From contig NZ_CP022707.1 in assembly GCF_025340265.1 (NCBI RefSeq), forward strand, positions 930,501 to 994,500: a stretch of DNA of 64,000 nucleotides, given 5' to 3'. The stretch is from Novosphingobium sp. 9 (GTDB lineage: Bacteria; Pseudomonadota; Alphaproteobacteria; Sphingomonadales; Sphingomonadaceae). Shown piece after piece: positions 34,298 through 44,300 of this stretch (position 1 is the stretch's first letter; each line of letters opens with the position of its first letter). Below the pieces are notes generated by a model that was not told the origin of the DNA, ran no database searches, and saw nothing but the letters and a program-made list of their open reading frames with translations. Made by a program: the position numbers and the translations under genes.

Positions 34298-34617
34298 GCA
34301 CTCTTGCGACCGGGCCTCTTCGGAGCGTCAGTCGAGGCCGTTGCGGCCTTTACGCCTTTGGCTCTCGGCTTGCGGCTCACTGCCGCAGGCTTGACCGCCT
34401 TGACCGTGGCTTGGCGGCCGCCCGCTCGAAGCCCGGCCTGCACGTCGTCGCCCAGTTTCGTCCCGGTGTTGTCGCCGCGCCATTCCTCGGCTTTGAGCGC
34501 AACTGCGGCCCGGATGAGGTCGCTCTTGGAAAAACCCTTTTCATGAGCGATTTGACGCAGCTCAGCATCAAGCGTCGCTGGAAGGTAAACCGAGCGCATG
34601 ACCAGAACCTCAGACAT
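34279..34617 (-). CDS. Ribbon-helix-helix-like regulator with basic C-terminal tail
   Basis: 112 residues. The N-terminus, MSEVLVMRSVYLPATLDAEL then FSKSDLIRAAVALKAEEW, is a ribbon-helix-helix DNA-binding unit (beta-strand and two helices). The C-terminal 50 residues are an Ala/Lys/Arg-rich low-complexity tail, like histone H1-like tails, and run into the IS110-type remnant, so its end may be formed by that insertion. An A+T-rich imperfect palindrome lies just upstream of the ATG at 34617, consistent with autoregulation. Confidence 0.65.
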   Translation of the reverse strand: MSEVLVMRSVYLPATLDAELRQIAHEKGFSKSDLIRAAVALKAEEWRGDNTGTKLGDDVQAGLRAGGRQATVKAVKPAAVSRKPRAKGVKAATASTDAPKRPGRKSAAASQD

Positions 34618-34656
34618 ACAGCTTATCCTTCCACCAAGGTGTGTTCGGTTTGAATG

Positions 34657-34678
34657 AACATATATGCATATATATGTT
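34657..34678. promoter_or_regulatory. A+T-rich imperfect palindrome upstream of the RHH gene
   Basis: The 22 bases contain ATATATGCATATAT centred on a GC step and flanked by AACAT and ATGTT. In G+C-rich surroundings this is striking. It may be the RHH operator or a -10 region. Confidence 0.4.
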
Positions 34679-34712
34679 GATCCACGCTACCACAAGGGCA
34701 GCAGAGCATCTG

Positions 34713-35987
34713 TTACAAATAACTCTTCAGGATCGCGCTGGCCAAGAGGCCAAGGCTTCCCAGCGTCGCCATGCCCGGGCCGCGCGCCAGCGCTGCAAGG
34801 GAAGGGGCATGCAGTCCAGCCCCCAGTCCGGCGCTCGCCGGGAACGACAGATCCGCGAGCATTTCGCTCTCAAGGCGATCCCGCGTGTCCTTGCCTCTAG
34901 GGCCAAGGATGTCTTTGACGGCGACAGCATCGACCAGATCGAGCAAACTCCAGGCATCGAAACCGATCGCATTGATCACACAGTCGGCCCTCACCTGCTT
35001 CTGCAATTTCCCGTCATAGGTGATATCAATGGCCAGTTCATCGTCATCCCAAGAGGCATCAGTGGCCTTTCCGAGGACATAGTCGACGTTGCTGGCGCTA
35101 TCGATAATCGACTTGTTCCGCGAGGAAATGACCCCGGCCTCGGTCCGCTCGAGTAGTTTGCGCCGATCTGCGAGGCTAAGATCAGTCCAGGCATCAGGAT
35201 CAGTAAACCATCGACGCTCCGCGTAACCATCGCCGCGCAAGAACAGTGTGCCCATCGGACTGATGGAGCGTACAGTCGCTTGGGGCTTTTCGGCCAATGC
35301 ATTGGAAAGCCAGGCTACTATTGCACCAGCTGCGCCTCCGGCCCCCGTAACAGCAATCTCGCCCCACTCCCGGACCTTGTCGCGATGGCTCCAGAAAGTT
35401 TCGGCATCAAGCAAGCGTTCCGCAGGAATCTTTGATGTAAGACCGCTGATGGCCCTGGCCTTGCCCGTCCCGGTCAAAACCACGCCATCTGCCTCGACTG
35501 TAACTTCCTCCTCATCATCGCGATAGGTGATGAGCCAGCCGCCAGCCTTCTGCGGGGTGATCCTGATCACCTCGCCCTCGACGACCCCCTGGTCGGCTTT
35601 CTCGAATACCCACTCCAGATAATCCGCCCATAACTCATGGGTCGGGTGATCGCGTCCGCGATCCACCCATTCCGAAAAGTAGCCCGTCGCAACGAGATAG
35701 GCCGACCAGGAAAATCGCGCATGCAGTGCCGAAGCGATCGACCGCTTCCCATCCTTTGCGCCAAACTCGGCGTAGGGGAAGCCCACATCCTTTTCCGCCG
35801 GAGAACATAGTGTGAGGTGACCGCTCGAATAGCCGGCCTCACCTCTCCAGGCGGAGCCGACCGCCTTCTTCTCGAACACAAAAAGCTCGGGGACGTTTTC
35901 AACATCGAGATTTCGCAACACTGCCGCGCGCGCGACCAAGGCCGCTGCCTTGGGACCGCCCCCCACAATGGCAAGCTTTTTGGTCAT
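34713..35987 (-). CDS. FAD/NAD(P)-binding protein, SidA/PvdA-like monooxygenase fold
   Basis: 424 residues. The FAD Rossmann motif is IVGGGPKAAALVARAAVL (residues 7-24). A second nucleotide-binding motif reads AVTGAGGAAGAIVAWL near residue 215, and an ATG-like INAIGFDAW lies near residue 345. This two-dinucleotide plan and the GPKA signature fit N-hydroxylating flavin monooxygenases (ornithine/lysine class) and their uncharacterised relatives. Neither siderophore genes nor a partner are next to it. It lies on the same strand as the SIR2-HerA cluster, separated by 406 bases, so association with defence is possible but unproven. Confidence 0.7.
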   Translation of the reverse strand: MTKKLAIVGGGPKAAALVARAAVLRNLDVENVPELFVFEKKAVGSAWRGEAGYSSGHLTLCSPAEKDVGFPYAEFGAKDGKRSIASALHARFSWSAYLVATGYFSEWVDRGRDHPTHELWADYLEWVFEKADQGVVEGEVIRITPQKAGGWLITYRDDEEEVTVEADGVVLTGTGKARAISGLTSKIPAERLLDAETFWSHRDKVREWGEIAVTGAGGAAGAIVAWLSNALAEKPQATVRSISPMGTLFLRGDGYAERRWFTDPDAWTDLSLADRRKLLERTEAGVISSRNKSIIDSASNVDYVLGKATDASWDDDELAIDITYDGKLQKQVRADCVINAIGFDAWSLLDLVDAVAVKDILGPRGKDTRDRLESEMLADLSFPASAGLGAGLHAPSLAALARGPGMATLGSLGLLASAILKSYL

Positions 35988-36393
35988 AGCGCTTCTTTAC
36001 CCTGTTCGCCGCGCGTTCGTCACTGATCCCGCTCGCACCGGCTACAGTTCGACGGATCACAAGGCAAGCCTTTGGTCGCCAAAGGGAAATGGCAAATTCG
36101 GATGCCGACCGGGTTCGATGTGGGCATTCAAGCAAGGTCGGTTCGGCGTATCGCTGGCAGAGCGTGACCTTCAAGGTTAGCTGAGGAACTACCCGTTCGG
36201 GCGGATGCTACCGCTCGGCACGAGACTGGCGAATGCCGGGTTTGCCCCCACGAAACGGCGTGGCGCCTTGGCGAAACCAACCCTTCTTTGTCGTTCAGCT
36301 GCCGATTTCCAATCTCTGGAGCGGTCAGCTCCTTGCTTCGGACGAGGCCAACACGCTCGGCTTGAAGGCCGAAGCTAGCGCTACCCATACTGC
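35988..36393. other. Region between the FAD protein and the nuclease gene
   Basis: 406 bases without a recognised gene. Several short frames on both strands have a composition unlike the adjacent genes. The right part may be a scar of a mobile element. The promoter of the FAD gene should lie in the left part. Confidence 0.35.
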
Positions 36394-37431
36394 TCACTCG
36401 CCCCCGTTCGCAAGCTCAGTTGCGATCAGCTGATACCGGGCCTTCAAATCACCCCCGGTGGCGAACGCCAATAAATCTTCTTTCGACAGTATGCCGTCGC
36501 GGAGAAACTTGGAGAGGTAGGTTTGGCAGAACTCAATGGAAAGCATGGACTGATCGATCCGACCAAGGATCTCCTCGCAGCTCTTGATATTGCGTTCAAT
36601 CAGCTTCCGGATGTCCGATAGCCGGTTAATCTCGCTGACCACCCTCCCGATCAGCAGGTCGAGAATGTTTGTGTCGAGATCGACCTTTCGGTCAGCGACT
36701 GCAAGGTCGCGCGCCACCAGATAAGCCAGACCAAGATTGGAAAAATCGCCGTGCAGCATATCGATCACGACGATGAACCCGTAGCCGGGGCGATACGCGA
36801 CATTCTCGACGCGCTTTAGCAACGACGGATTGATCGACGACCGATCGAGGACGATGATCGCTTGCGTACTTTTGCGATTGACCTGCGCTTCCAACAACTG
36901 ACTGAGAGCCGTGTCGATATTCTTACCATACCAGTCGCGCTCGTCAGGATTACCCAAGCTGATCGCTTTATCGAATTTGCACTCGATGACGATAGACTGA
37001 TCGTCCCCGCCGTCAATGGCGCACAGAATATCGCCAGTCTTGTTCTTCGGCAGAGTGCCCGTAATATTGCCAGTCGGCGAGATCGTGTCACCGATGCCCT
37101 TAGCAGTAAGAAAGTCGTCGAGATAGTTCGCCACCGCAATCTCGCCGGCAACGCCCTTCATCGAACTTTTCGAGAAAAGCTCCGTGCTCATTTCGAGCCG
37201 GATCTTCAACGATTCGAGTTCCGTGCCGAGTTCGTTCTCAGTCCGGGCCAGAAAGGCTGATAGGCGTTCCTGGCTTAGTGCAAGCACACCTATATGAAGC
37301 GCCTTTGCAAAAACGCCATCGCGCTGATCAACGGGAACCCGGTCGAAATAGTCGAAAATCAGGTCATTCTCCAGCTCGATACCAGAGACTTCGAGCCTGC
37401 GAAGGCCGTGATTGAGTTTAATAGAAGACAT
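36394..37431 (-). CDS. PD-(D/E)XK nuclease-like protein in the SIR2-HerA cluster
   Basis: 345 residues. A restriction-endonuclease-like core is visible at about residues 93-160: KGVAGEIAVANYLDDF (helix with Glu), then GDILCAIDGGDD (catalytic Asp) and IVIECKFDKA (E-x-K). The C-terminal half is helical, with a coiled region near RRLSDIRKLIERNIKSCEEI-like sequence. Such nucleases are common in HerA-associated defence. It lies 21 bases downstream of the KTSC gene and ends the four-gene operon. The function in this cluster is inferred. Start ATG 37431 (MSSIKLNHGL). Confidence 0.7.
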   Translation of the reverse strand: MSSIKLNHGLRRLEVSGIELENDLIFDYFDRVPVDQRDGVFAKALHIGVLALSQERLSAFLARTENELGTELESLKIRLEMSTELFSKSSMKGVAGEIAVANYLDDFLTAKGIGDTISPTGNITGTLPKNKTGDILCAIDGGDDQSIVIECKFDKAISLGNPDERDWYGKNIDTALSQLLEAQVNRKSTQAIIVLDRSSINPSLLKRVENVAYRPGYGFIVVIDMLHGDFSNLGLAYLVARDLAVADRKVDLDTNILDLLIGRVVSEINRLSDIRKLIERNIKSCEEILGRIDQSMLSIEFCQTYLSKFLRDGILSKEDLLAFATGGDLKARYQLIATELANGGE

Positions 37432-37452
37432 TACAGTCCTGAATTCTATCCG

Positions 37453-37665
37453 TTAGACCTTACTGTACCGATAGGTGCCTTTGATCTCGGCATTGAGGAA
37501 AACTCCCTTCGAATCCGCAAGCTTGAAGGCCTCCCAAATTTGCTGCGGGACATCGAAATACTGATATGCCGAGCCGTTATGGAACGACACCTGCAGCGTC
37601 AGGGTATCAGAATCATATTTAAGCGAGGCGATGTTCGAGGATTCGAACGCGTCATAGGTTTCCAT
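37453..37665 (-). CDS. KTSC domain protein
   Basis: 70 residues that are almost entirely one KTSC domain: SSNIASLKYDSDTLTLQVSF, GSAYQYFDVPQQIWEAF, and DSKGVFLNAEIKGTYRYSKV, with the terminal Y-R-Y-S-K that is the family hallmark. KTSC domains occur in lysyl-tRNA synthetases and as stand-alone small proteins, possibly binding nucleic acid. It sits 3 bases after the HerA stop and before the PD-(D/E)XK gene, so its presence in a SIR2-HerA operon is notable. Confidence 0.85.
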   Translation of the reverse strand: METYDAFESSNIASLKYDSDTLTLQVSFHNGSAYQYFDVPQQIWEAFKLADSKGVFLNAEIKGTYRYSKV

Positions 37666-37668
37666 TTT

Positions 37669-39572
37669 CTATCCTTGCGTTTCGTCGAGATTGACTAATG
37701 CGGATGTGAACGGGGTCTGTTGCCGCCACAACGCCACGACTTCCTCATAATTCGGATCAGCTTCCATCGGAATACCCCAGCCACCGGGAATCATCGAATC
37801 ATCGGGACTTGTTTCATCGCACACCACCGGGTCGGCACTGTCGGGGCGCTTGTCCTTCGGCGGAGGCTCGATCATCGTGCGCATCGGGATACCCACACCT
37901 TCGCCAAGGATGATCGCCTCGCCTGTCCGCAGGATGGGCAACATACTGGTAAGACCTTCAAGGTTCTCGGAAATCGCTCCGGTAATTTTTGACCGGTCGT
38001 TACCATTGGACAGACGTAACGCGAAAAAGGTGCCGCATTGCGACAGAATGGTCGAGTTGATCTCGGACGGGCGCTGGCTAACAATCATCGCGCCAATACC
38101 GTACTTTCGCCCTTCTTTGACGATGCGTTGCACCACAGTTGAAGCACGTCCGCCGATGTCACCATTGAGGTAGGTATGGGCCTCTTCGAGCACCAGCAGT
38201 AGCGGTCGCTCGCGGCCGCCCTGCGAAAGGTGGCGTGCCCAAAACAAGCAATCGTATATCAACCGAAGAAGAATACCGATCACGTCGTTGGTGATCGCGC
38301 TCGGGACGCCGGACAGGTCTAGAATGGTAACCGGCCGGTCCGATCCGATCCACCCTTTCATCAGGCACGCCAGCGTCTCCTCGGTCTTCCCCTCCGGATC
38401 GGGATCCCACCCGCCCGGACGCAGGAAGAAATTGTACCGGGGGATACGAAGCTTTGCTCCAAACGCCTCGAGCTGCGCACGTATGTTCAAGGTCTCAGGC
38501 AGATAGTTGATTTTCTCGTCGTCGCCCGCAACGCTTTTAACCTCGCGAAAGCGCGGAGGGAGGCCCTTTGATGCGTCACCCTTGATCGGCTGGCCATGCG
38601 CATCAAGCTTGTATGCCCAGTTTTCCTCGACCGGGGTTTTGCCCTTACCTGAGAAATAGGTGCCGAACTCCTGGCAGTACAGGTCGTACCACAGCTTCTT
38701 GATATCGAACGGAATTGGCGAATCCGCGTTTACAGCTTCGGGATCGATGTCGCTGTCGTCATCAGATTCGACTGTCGCGACCTTCGCTGCGATGATGCGC
38801 TCCATGATGAGATTTCTGGCCTTTGAATCCACTGGAAAGGACCCGAAGGTCAGGCTCATGAGTTCATCAAATTCCATCGCCCAGAATGGGAGACACAGCC
38901 GTTCCTGATCTGCCTTGCTGGCGTCAACGTTGACCTTGTAGACATGAGCACGATCCGCAAACGCGGCCTGATATTCACCGTGGATATCAAGAATCAGGAT
39001 ACGCGACGACGGATAGTTCTTCGCCGACGACAAGGATCGTACGACGCTCGCTACAGTAGTTGATTTTCCCGACCCGTCGTCCCCACCACCGCGCTATGCC
39101 GGGTGACTAGTTTGTTGATATCCACGAGCGCGTCGATGGACTGAGATCCCGCGATGTGGCCGACCTTCACAAGGTGATGTTGTTTGCCGCGCCGTCCGTA
39201 GATCCGCTCAAGATCACGTTGCGACACCAAATGGACATCGTCATCGATCGTCGGATATTGCGAGATTCCGCGCCGGAACTGGCCACCTGCCGAGCCCTCG
39301 CCGATAAGTTGAACCTTTAGCCAACGATATCCGGCACCTCCAGTGTCGGCCAGAGTCTCGGGGATGGCGCTCGCGCCGACTTGCGAAACGATGCCGAACA
39401 AATCTGCATAGCCGACCGGTATGCGTACGAAGCTGCCGATCTGGCCGATCCGGTACCCTTGGCCGTCGACGAAAGTCAGCCCCGAAAGCTGCGCGCCGGT
39501 CAACGCGACACTGACCGAAGTGCCATTCACGTCCTGAACGGTTCCGATAAGGGTAGGCGACGCACTATTCAT
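37669..39572 (-). CDS. HerA-like ATPase, split by a one-base frameshift in the P-loop
   Basis: Hexameric DNA-translocase/helicase of the FtsK-HerA superfamily. The N-terminal HAS-barrel lies in the frame from 39572 (MNSASPTLIG) to about 39060. It ends AVVGTTGRENQLL, where AVVGTTGSGKST is expected. The rest, from SSAKNYPSSRILILDIHGEY on, is in the next frame. One extra C in the run at 39073-39075 (plus strand) restores the Walker A. Walker B is LLLVLEEAHTYL, followed by IVKEGRKYGIGAMIVSQRPS (sensor). The repaired protein has about 634 residues. Its start overlaps the end of SIR2 by a few bases, giving a SIR2-HerA operon. Confidence 0.82.
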
Positions 39573-40814
39573 GTGTTGCGCTTTGCAGTTCGTCACGGCT
39601 CAGCGACCGCAGCAGCAAGCCCAGCTTTGCAAAATCGCCAAGATTGAGCTGGCAGGGAATTCTCCCCTCATTCTCGTCGTTCTCCGCGCCAAGAAGGTGG
39701 ATGACCTCCTGCGCCAGCCCACCTGGCTCCGATACGCCGACGCTGATCCAGCCCGCCCGTCGGCGGCCGATAATCGCCTCGTCCTGCGCGGCGATCGCGA
39801 GATTGGGGCCTGTTGCGCACACGCAATCGCCTTGGCATAGCCGGTGCCGCCCAACGGACCGAAGAGAAAGGCGTGCACCATCGCAGTTGGATTGTTCTTG
39901 AGGCTGCTCACAATGATATCGTTGATATGATCGTCACTGAACGAATATCCGGACATGAACAGGAGTGAAGATGGGCAGCTGATAAAATCCTTCAATCGGT
40001 CCATAAGAGCCAAATACGGCATCTTCCGGCTCTGGTCGAACTTCAGATGCGACGGATAAATCAGATGCTTCTGACCGGATTCGATCTTGTCTGAACGGAT
40101 GACCGAGCCAGCTGCAGCGTTCTGTGGGAGCTTGAGTTTCCAGTTGATCGACCCGTGTATCTTCCAGAGCCTTAGCCAGCGCGGTCCGATCAATTTCTCG
40201 TTCTCTACCGCGCCAAGGTCGAAGAACGCATTCCGTGATCCGATGAACCCGTCGAAATAGGGCGCACTCTCATCTTCGAGCGCTTCTTCCATCAACAAAT
40301 CATAGTTCGTGGTGAAAATGTGTACGGGCTTGTCGCGTGATAGTGATCGCGCCCATATCGCTAAATCGTGGTAAGGGCTTTCGTTGGTTGGAAGGTTTCG
40401 GTCGACAATGTCGGAAATTATCTCGCAAATCGACCGGTCCAACTGTTCAAGTTCCGCAGCTTTGAAACCGCGAACCTCGCCCTTGCCCACGACTTGCGAC
40501 ATCGAGCGGATCATCGACAACGCATCTTCGATATTGAAATGCGACTTTTCATCTTCGACAAACAATTTTGCCAAGCGATCGTATAGGCTCTCTTCCCCGC
40601 CTGATGGCGTTCTGAGCTTCGTGGCAATCATCTTGGTGAGGCCGGCAACATCCGGAATGATTGGTTCGTTGACGGTTTGGCCATTTTCGAGCTGGCGTTC
40701 GACACGGACGGCCAGCGGGCAACCTGCGCCAATGAAAAAGCCGACATGCTTCTTGTTTTGCGACAGCGACTGGCGAATATAATCCAGTTGCCGCGATGCG
40801 TCGTGATAAGTCAC
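39565..40814 (-). CDS. SIR2-like NAD-hydrolase domain protein (frameshifted near the 3' end)
   Basis: SIR2-type effector. The NAD-binding pocket is seen in HVGFFIGAGCPLAV (about residues 22-35). HIFTTNYDLLMEEA (about 165) carries the TTNYD motif, LWKIHGSINW (about 222) the catalytic His, and MSGYSFSDDHINDI (about 292) the terminal G-Y-S-F. Shared by antiphage SIR2 proteins, these imply NAD+ hydrolysis upon infection. After GTGYAKAIACA the frame becomes meaningless. One extra G near 39816 joins it to a frame reading GPNLAIAAQDEAIIGRR and ending ...SRDELQSATHE at 39565. The frame drawn otherwise stops at 39600. GTG start at 40814 with AGGGGG upstream. Confidence 0.85.
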
Positions 40815-41356
40815 CCGATCCCCCTAGTGTCGGCTTCATATTCACCATGCATGGAGTAAAAAGTCGAGCAGCGATCGCTAAATTTTGCCGTTCCGGTTCC
40901 GGGTTCTGGACTGTCGGCCTACCCGACCAACTAATGGCTCGCAGAGATCATTCGACAAAGCCAGTTCGACCTTGGCACGGTCGAACTGGCGGGCGGTCTG
41001 TTCGCGATAAACGCAGCGGTCAGGCTGTTGACCTGGATTCGTGGCGTCAACGATCGAATTTCGGCTTACCGAGGACAGCTGCTCCAAAGGCAACGGGCCG
41101 GAAGGTCCCAATCACTCACGCCCTTTGTCAGCCTGAATAGCCGCTCAGCCGCCGATTCTTCGTCCTCAGCTGTGGACGGTCAGGCGTTATAGAGCGCCGA
41201 CACCTGAGCTCGCGGTTGATTGTGAGCGATCTTGGCTCGTCCTAATGAACTGCGGCGATGCCCACAGCGATTTGGTGAAAACTGCGCTCATTTTTGCTGC
41301 CGGTACTGGACTTGTCCCCCATTCAATCCGACCAATTGCCGCTCAGGGGGGATAGT
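40815..41356. other. Divergent spacer with a perfect 11-bp inverted repeat
   Basis: The 542 bases between the divergent SIR2 and ATPase genes hold no recognised gene. A perfect hairpin, CCAGTTCGACC and GGTCGAACTGG around a TTGGCAC loop, spans 40961-40989. It may be an operator, a scar of a recombination site or a transcribed structure. Both operon promoters should lie here. Confidence 0.5.
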
Positions 41357-44300
41357 ATGATTGAAGAAACACCGCGGCCTGCTCGCGACATTCACTTGCT
41401 TACAACCGAAGTTCTCCTTAGCGAACTCGTTGGAGGTCGATCAATCGCGCTTGAAGGCGGCGAGGAGTTGACGATGGTAGACGCCGACGCTCGGGCCGTT
41501 CTCGACTGGTATCGCCTGAACCAGAACAAATGGACCTCCCGGTTGAGCGCCGACGATGCCGAAGCGGTGGTTGGAAAGATTGCGATCGGAGCGCCCGAAC
41601 TTGCCGCTGCCGAGGAAGTTCGGGGTCATGCTACCGGCCGGCGGCGCTTGCGTCTCGTCAAGGTGGAAGCGCATCGGTTTGCTGGCCTCCACATGTTTGG
41701 CACATTGGCTCAGCCACCCGAGACGTTCGTCTTCGAGCCGGCGAAGGCGGTCACCCTGTTTGAGGGTTCCAACGGGTCGGGCAAGACTTCGATCGTCAAT
41801 TCGATCGTTTGGTGCCTCACGGGGGAACTGATCCGCTCCCAGCGCGTGCCGGCATCGGGTCAGGAGGAATTTACCTGTGAAGTGAGCGGCACAAATGGTG
41901 CGCTGAGCACGCACAAGATGTCGCCGGTCACGCCGATGCCAGGAAGGAATAGCGGCCTTGTTGCGTCGGGAAGACCGGTACCTGCAGACACCTGGGTGGA
42001 ACTGACCTTCGCTGACGAGGCGGGCAATGTCCTGCCCCCGGTCCGGCGAACTCAGTCTCGAAACGATCGCGGCAAGTTGCTGGAGGATGCGCCCGATCTC
42101 AGCGGCTTGGGCCTTGATCCAATCGCCTGGCGGATCGGCACGACGATGCCGGCAATCCTGCCTTATCTTGCGGTAGGATCCGCCTCGCAGCTTGGACAGG
42201 CTGCGGCCCGATTGACCGGCCTCGCGGACCTTTCTGATCTCGCCGACCACGCAGGGCGAATGGGTAAGCGCCTTAAGACCGATCTGATGAAATCGGCGGA
42301 CGAAGCGCTCGCGGCAATCATTCTACGCTTTGGCGATGCTGCGAGCGACCTCACGCGGGAACTTGGCGAGAGCCCCGACCTTGCTTTTGAGGGCGAAATC
42401 CCAACGCTGGACAAAGAGGATTGCCCTCAGCGCCTCGATGCGATCGAGAGGCATTTCACGCAGCGCAAGGCAGGAGCCCTAGGCGCTGCACAAGAAGTGC
42501 TGGGCCAGGATTTCGATCCTGAAGATCATGCATCGCGCGACAACCTCGAACGGTCGATCCAGCCAGCGATCATCCAGTTGAAGCAGTCGAGGCAATTGCC
42601 ATCGGTAAGCCGGCTCAGCGGTTTGACGCTTTCCGACAAGGATGCAGAGCGAAGCCAGGCACTTCTGGACAAGATCGCAAGCGAAGCTGCCTTGCTGGCA
42701 CGTCTTGCTGAAAGCCCGGACCGGGCACGCCGCGAGCAACTCTACGCGCGCGTCGCCTCGTGGGTTCACGAACACGGCCATGAGGACCAGACCAGATGCC
42801 CAGTATGCGTGGGCGACCTTTCCCTGGCGCGCGACCCTGTCACCGATCTGCCGGTGACACAGCATCTGGTATCTGCGGCGAATGACCGCGATGTCGTGTC
42901 TCGCACGATCACGCAATGGGTCGAGCACTGGACCGGTGAACTACTTAGAGAACTTCCCGCAGCAATTGCAGCCGAGGCGCGCCGCGACCTGCCGTCTACT
43001 CCCGCCGATCTGCTTGTGCACGGCATGACTGTGGAGCTTTTCGAAAGCGAAGGCTTCCGGGGTGTGCTGGGCGCGCTGCGCCCCGATGCCGAGGCTTTGG
43101 TGCATGAACAGGCGCAATTACTGCCGCCGTTTGCCGCAGTCGGCACTACGCCGCTGCCGCCTGCCATCTCCGTGACAGCCACCCAGCTCGAAACCATGGT
43201 TGGCAGGGTTAGGCGGGCGCTTGCCTTTGCGGCCTGGCGCGATCGCCACAAGGAGGTGATACTAGCCTTCATTGGGGCTGTGCGGCGGGGACATGAGGGC
43301 TCTGCGGACGCCCAACGCGCCATCGGCAAAAGGCTCGATACACTGCTGGGAATCGTCGAGAGCGTCGCGCCACTCAACCGGGCACTGGTTCTGGTAAAGC
43401 GGCTCGCCGACACGCGCGCAAGCTACGAGAACGCAGCGCGGCGCAAAAATCACTGTGGGCGCGCCGAAGCCGCATTGTTCAAGCTTACGCCGCTCGGCGG
43501 ACTAGCGCAGCAGCAAGTCGACGGTCTGCGCGAACGGTTGCACGTTAGATCCGAATTGTGGCGCAAGGCCGTCTACCGCAACGCCAACACCACCGCACCA
43601 GAACTTGCCGGCACTGCGATGAGCCGCACAGGCGTGCTTGAACTTACTGTAGGGCGCGAAGGCGTGACAGCACCGGCACAGCATATCTCGAATGCATCGG
43701 CACTGCGCGGCGCGTTGTTCGGCTTCTACCTTGCTTTTCGTGAACACGTGCTTGACCAGCGGGGCGGCATCGAGACGCTCGTACTCGATGACCCGCAGGA
43801 ACTACTCGACAACGAAAACCGGGAGCGCCTGGCCCGCGGGATTTCGAAGATTTCAGAGGCGGGAGCGCAAGTCATCGTCACCACGCACGATGGCAAGTTT
43901 GCGCGTTGCCTAGTCGCCGAGCACCGCGCGACCGACGGCATCGAGCACTACTCGGTCCATCCGGTAAACCCGGCGCGCCCACGGCTTGTGCCCTGTCCCG
44001 CTATCGAGGAAGTTGATCGTAAGCGTGACGCATTTAGGGAGGCCCCGAATGATCACGTTGCTGCCCGCGATTACGCAGCGCACGTGCGCGTATTCTTGGA
44101 AGCACGGCTTGGCGATCTCTTCGACGATGTCGCCCATCCTGCCCACGGCCAGCCAAGCCGTACACCGACACTGATGCAGCTGATGGACCGCCTCCGCAGA
44201 CTTTCCACCGCCGAAGGCGCAAGCGAGCTGTTCCGTCACCCAGTGGTGCTCCGTTTCCTAAACCATGCGGCACTAGCAGAAGGAGCCGAACCACGCCGCG

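Noticed and set aside
33912..34301. 129-codon minus-strand frame near the RHH gene
   Set aside because: Composition is not protein-like and it overlaps the IS110-type remnant in another frame.
40878..41111. 77-codon minus-strand frame in the divergent spacer
   Set aside because: It reads through the inverted repeat and has no known domain; at most an old element scar.
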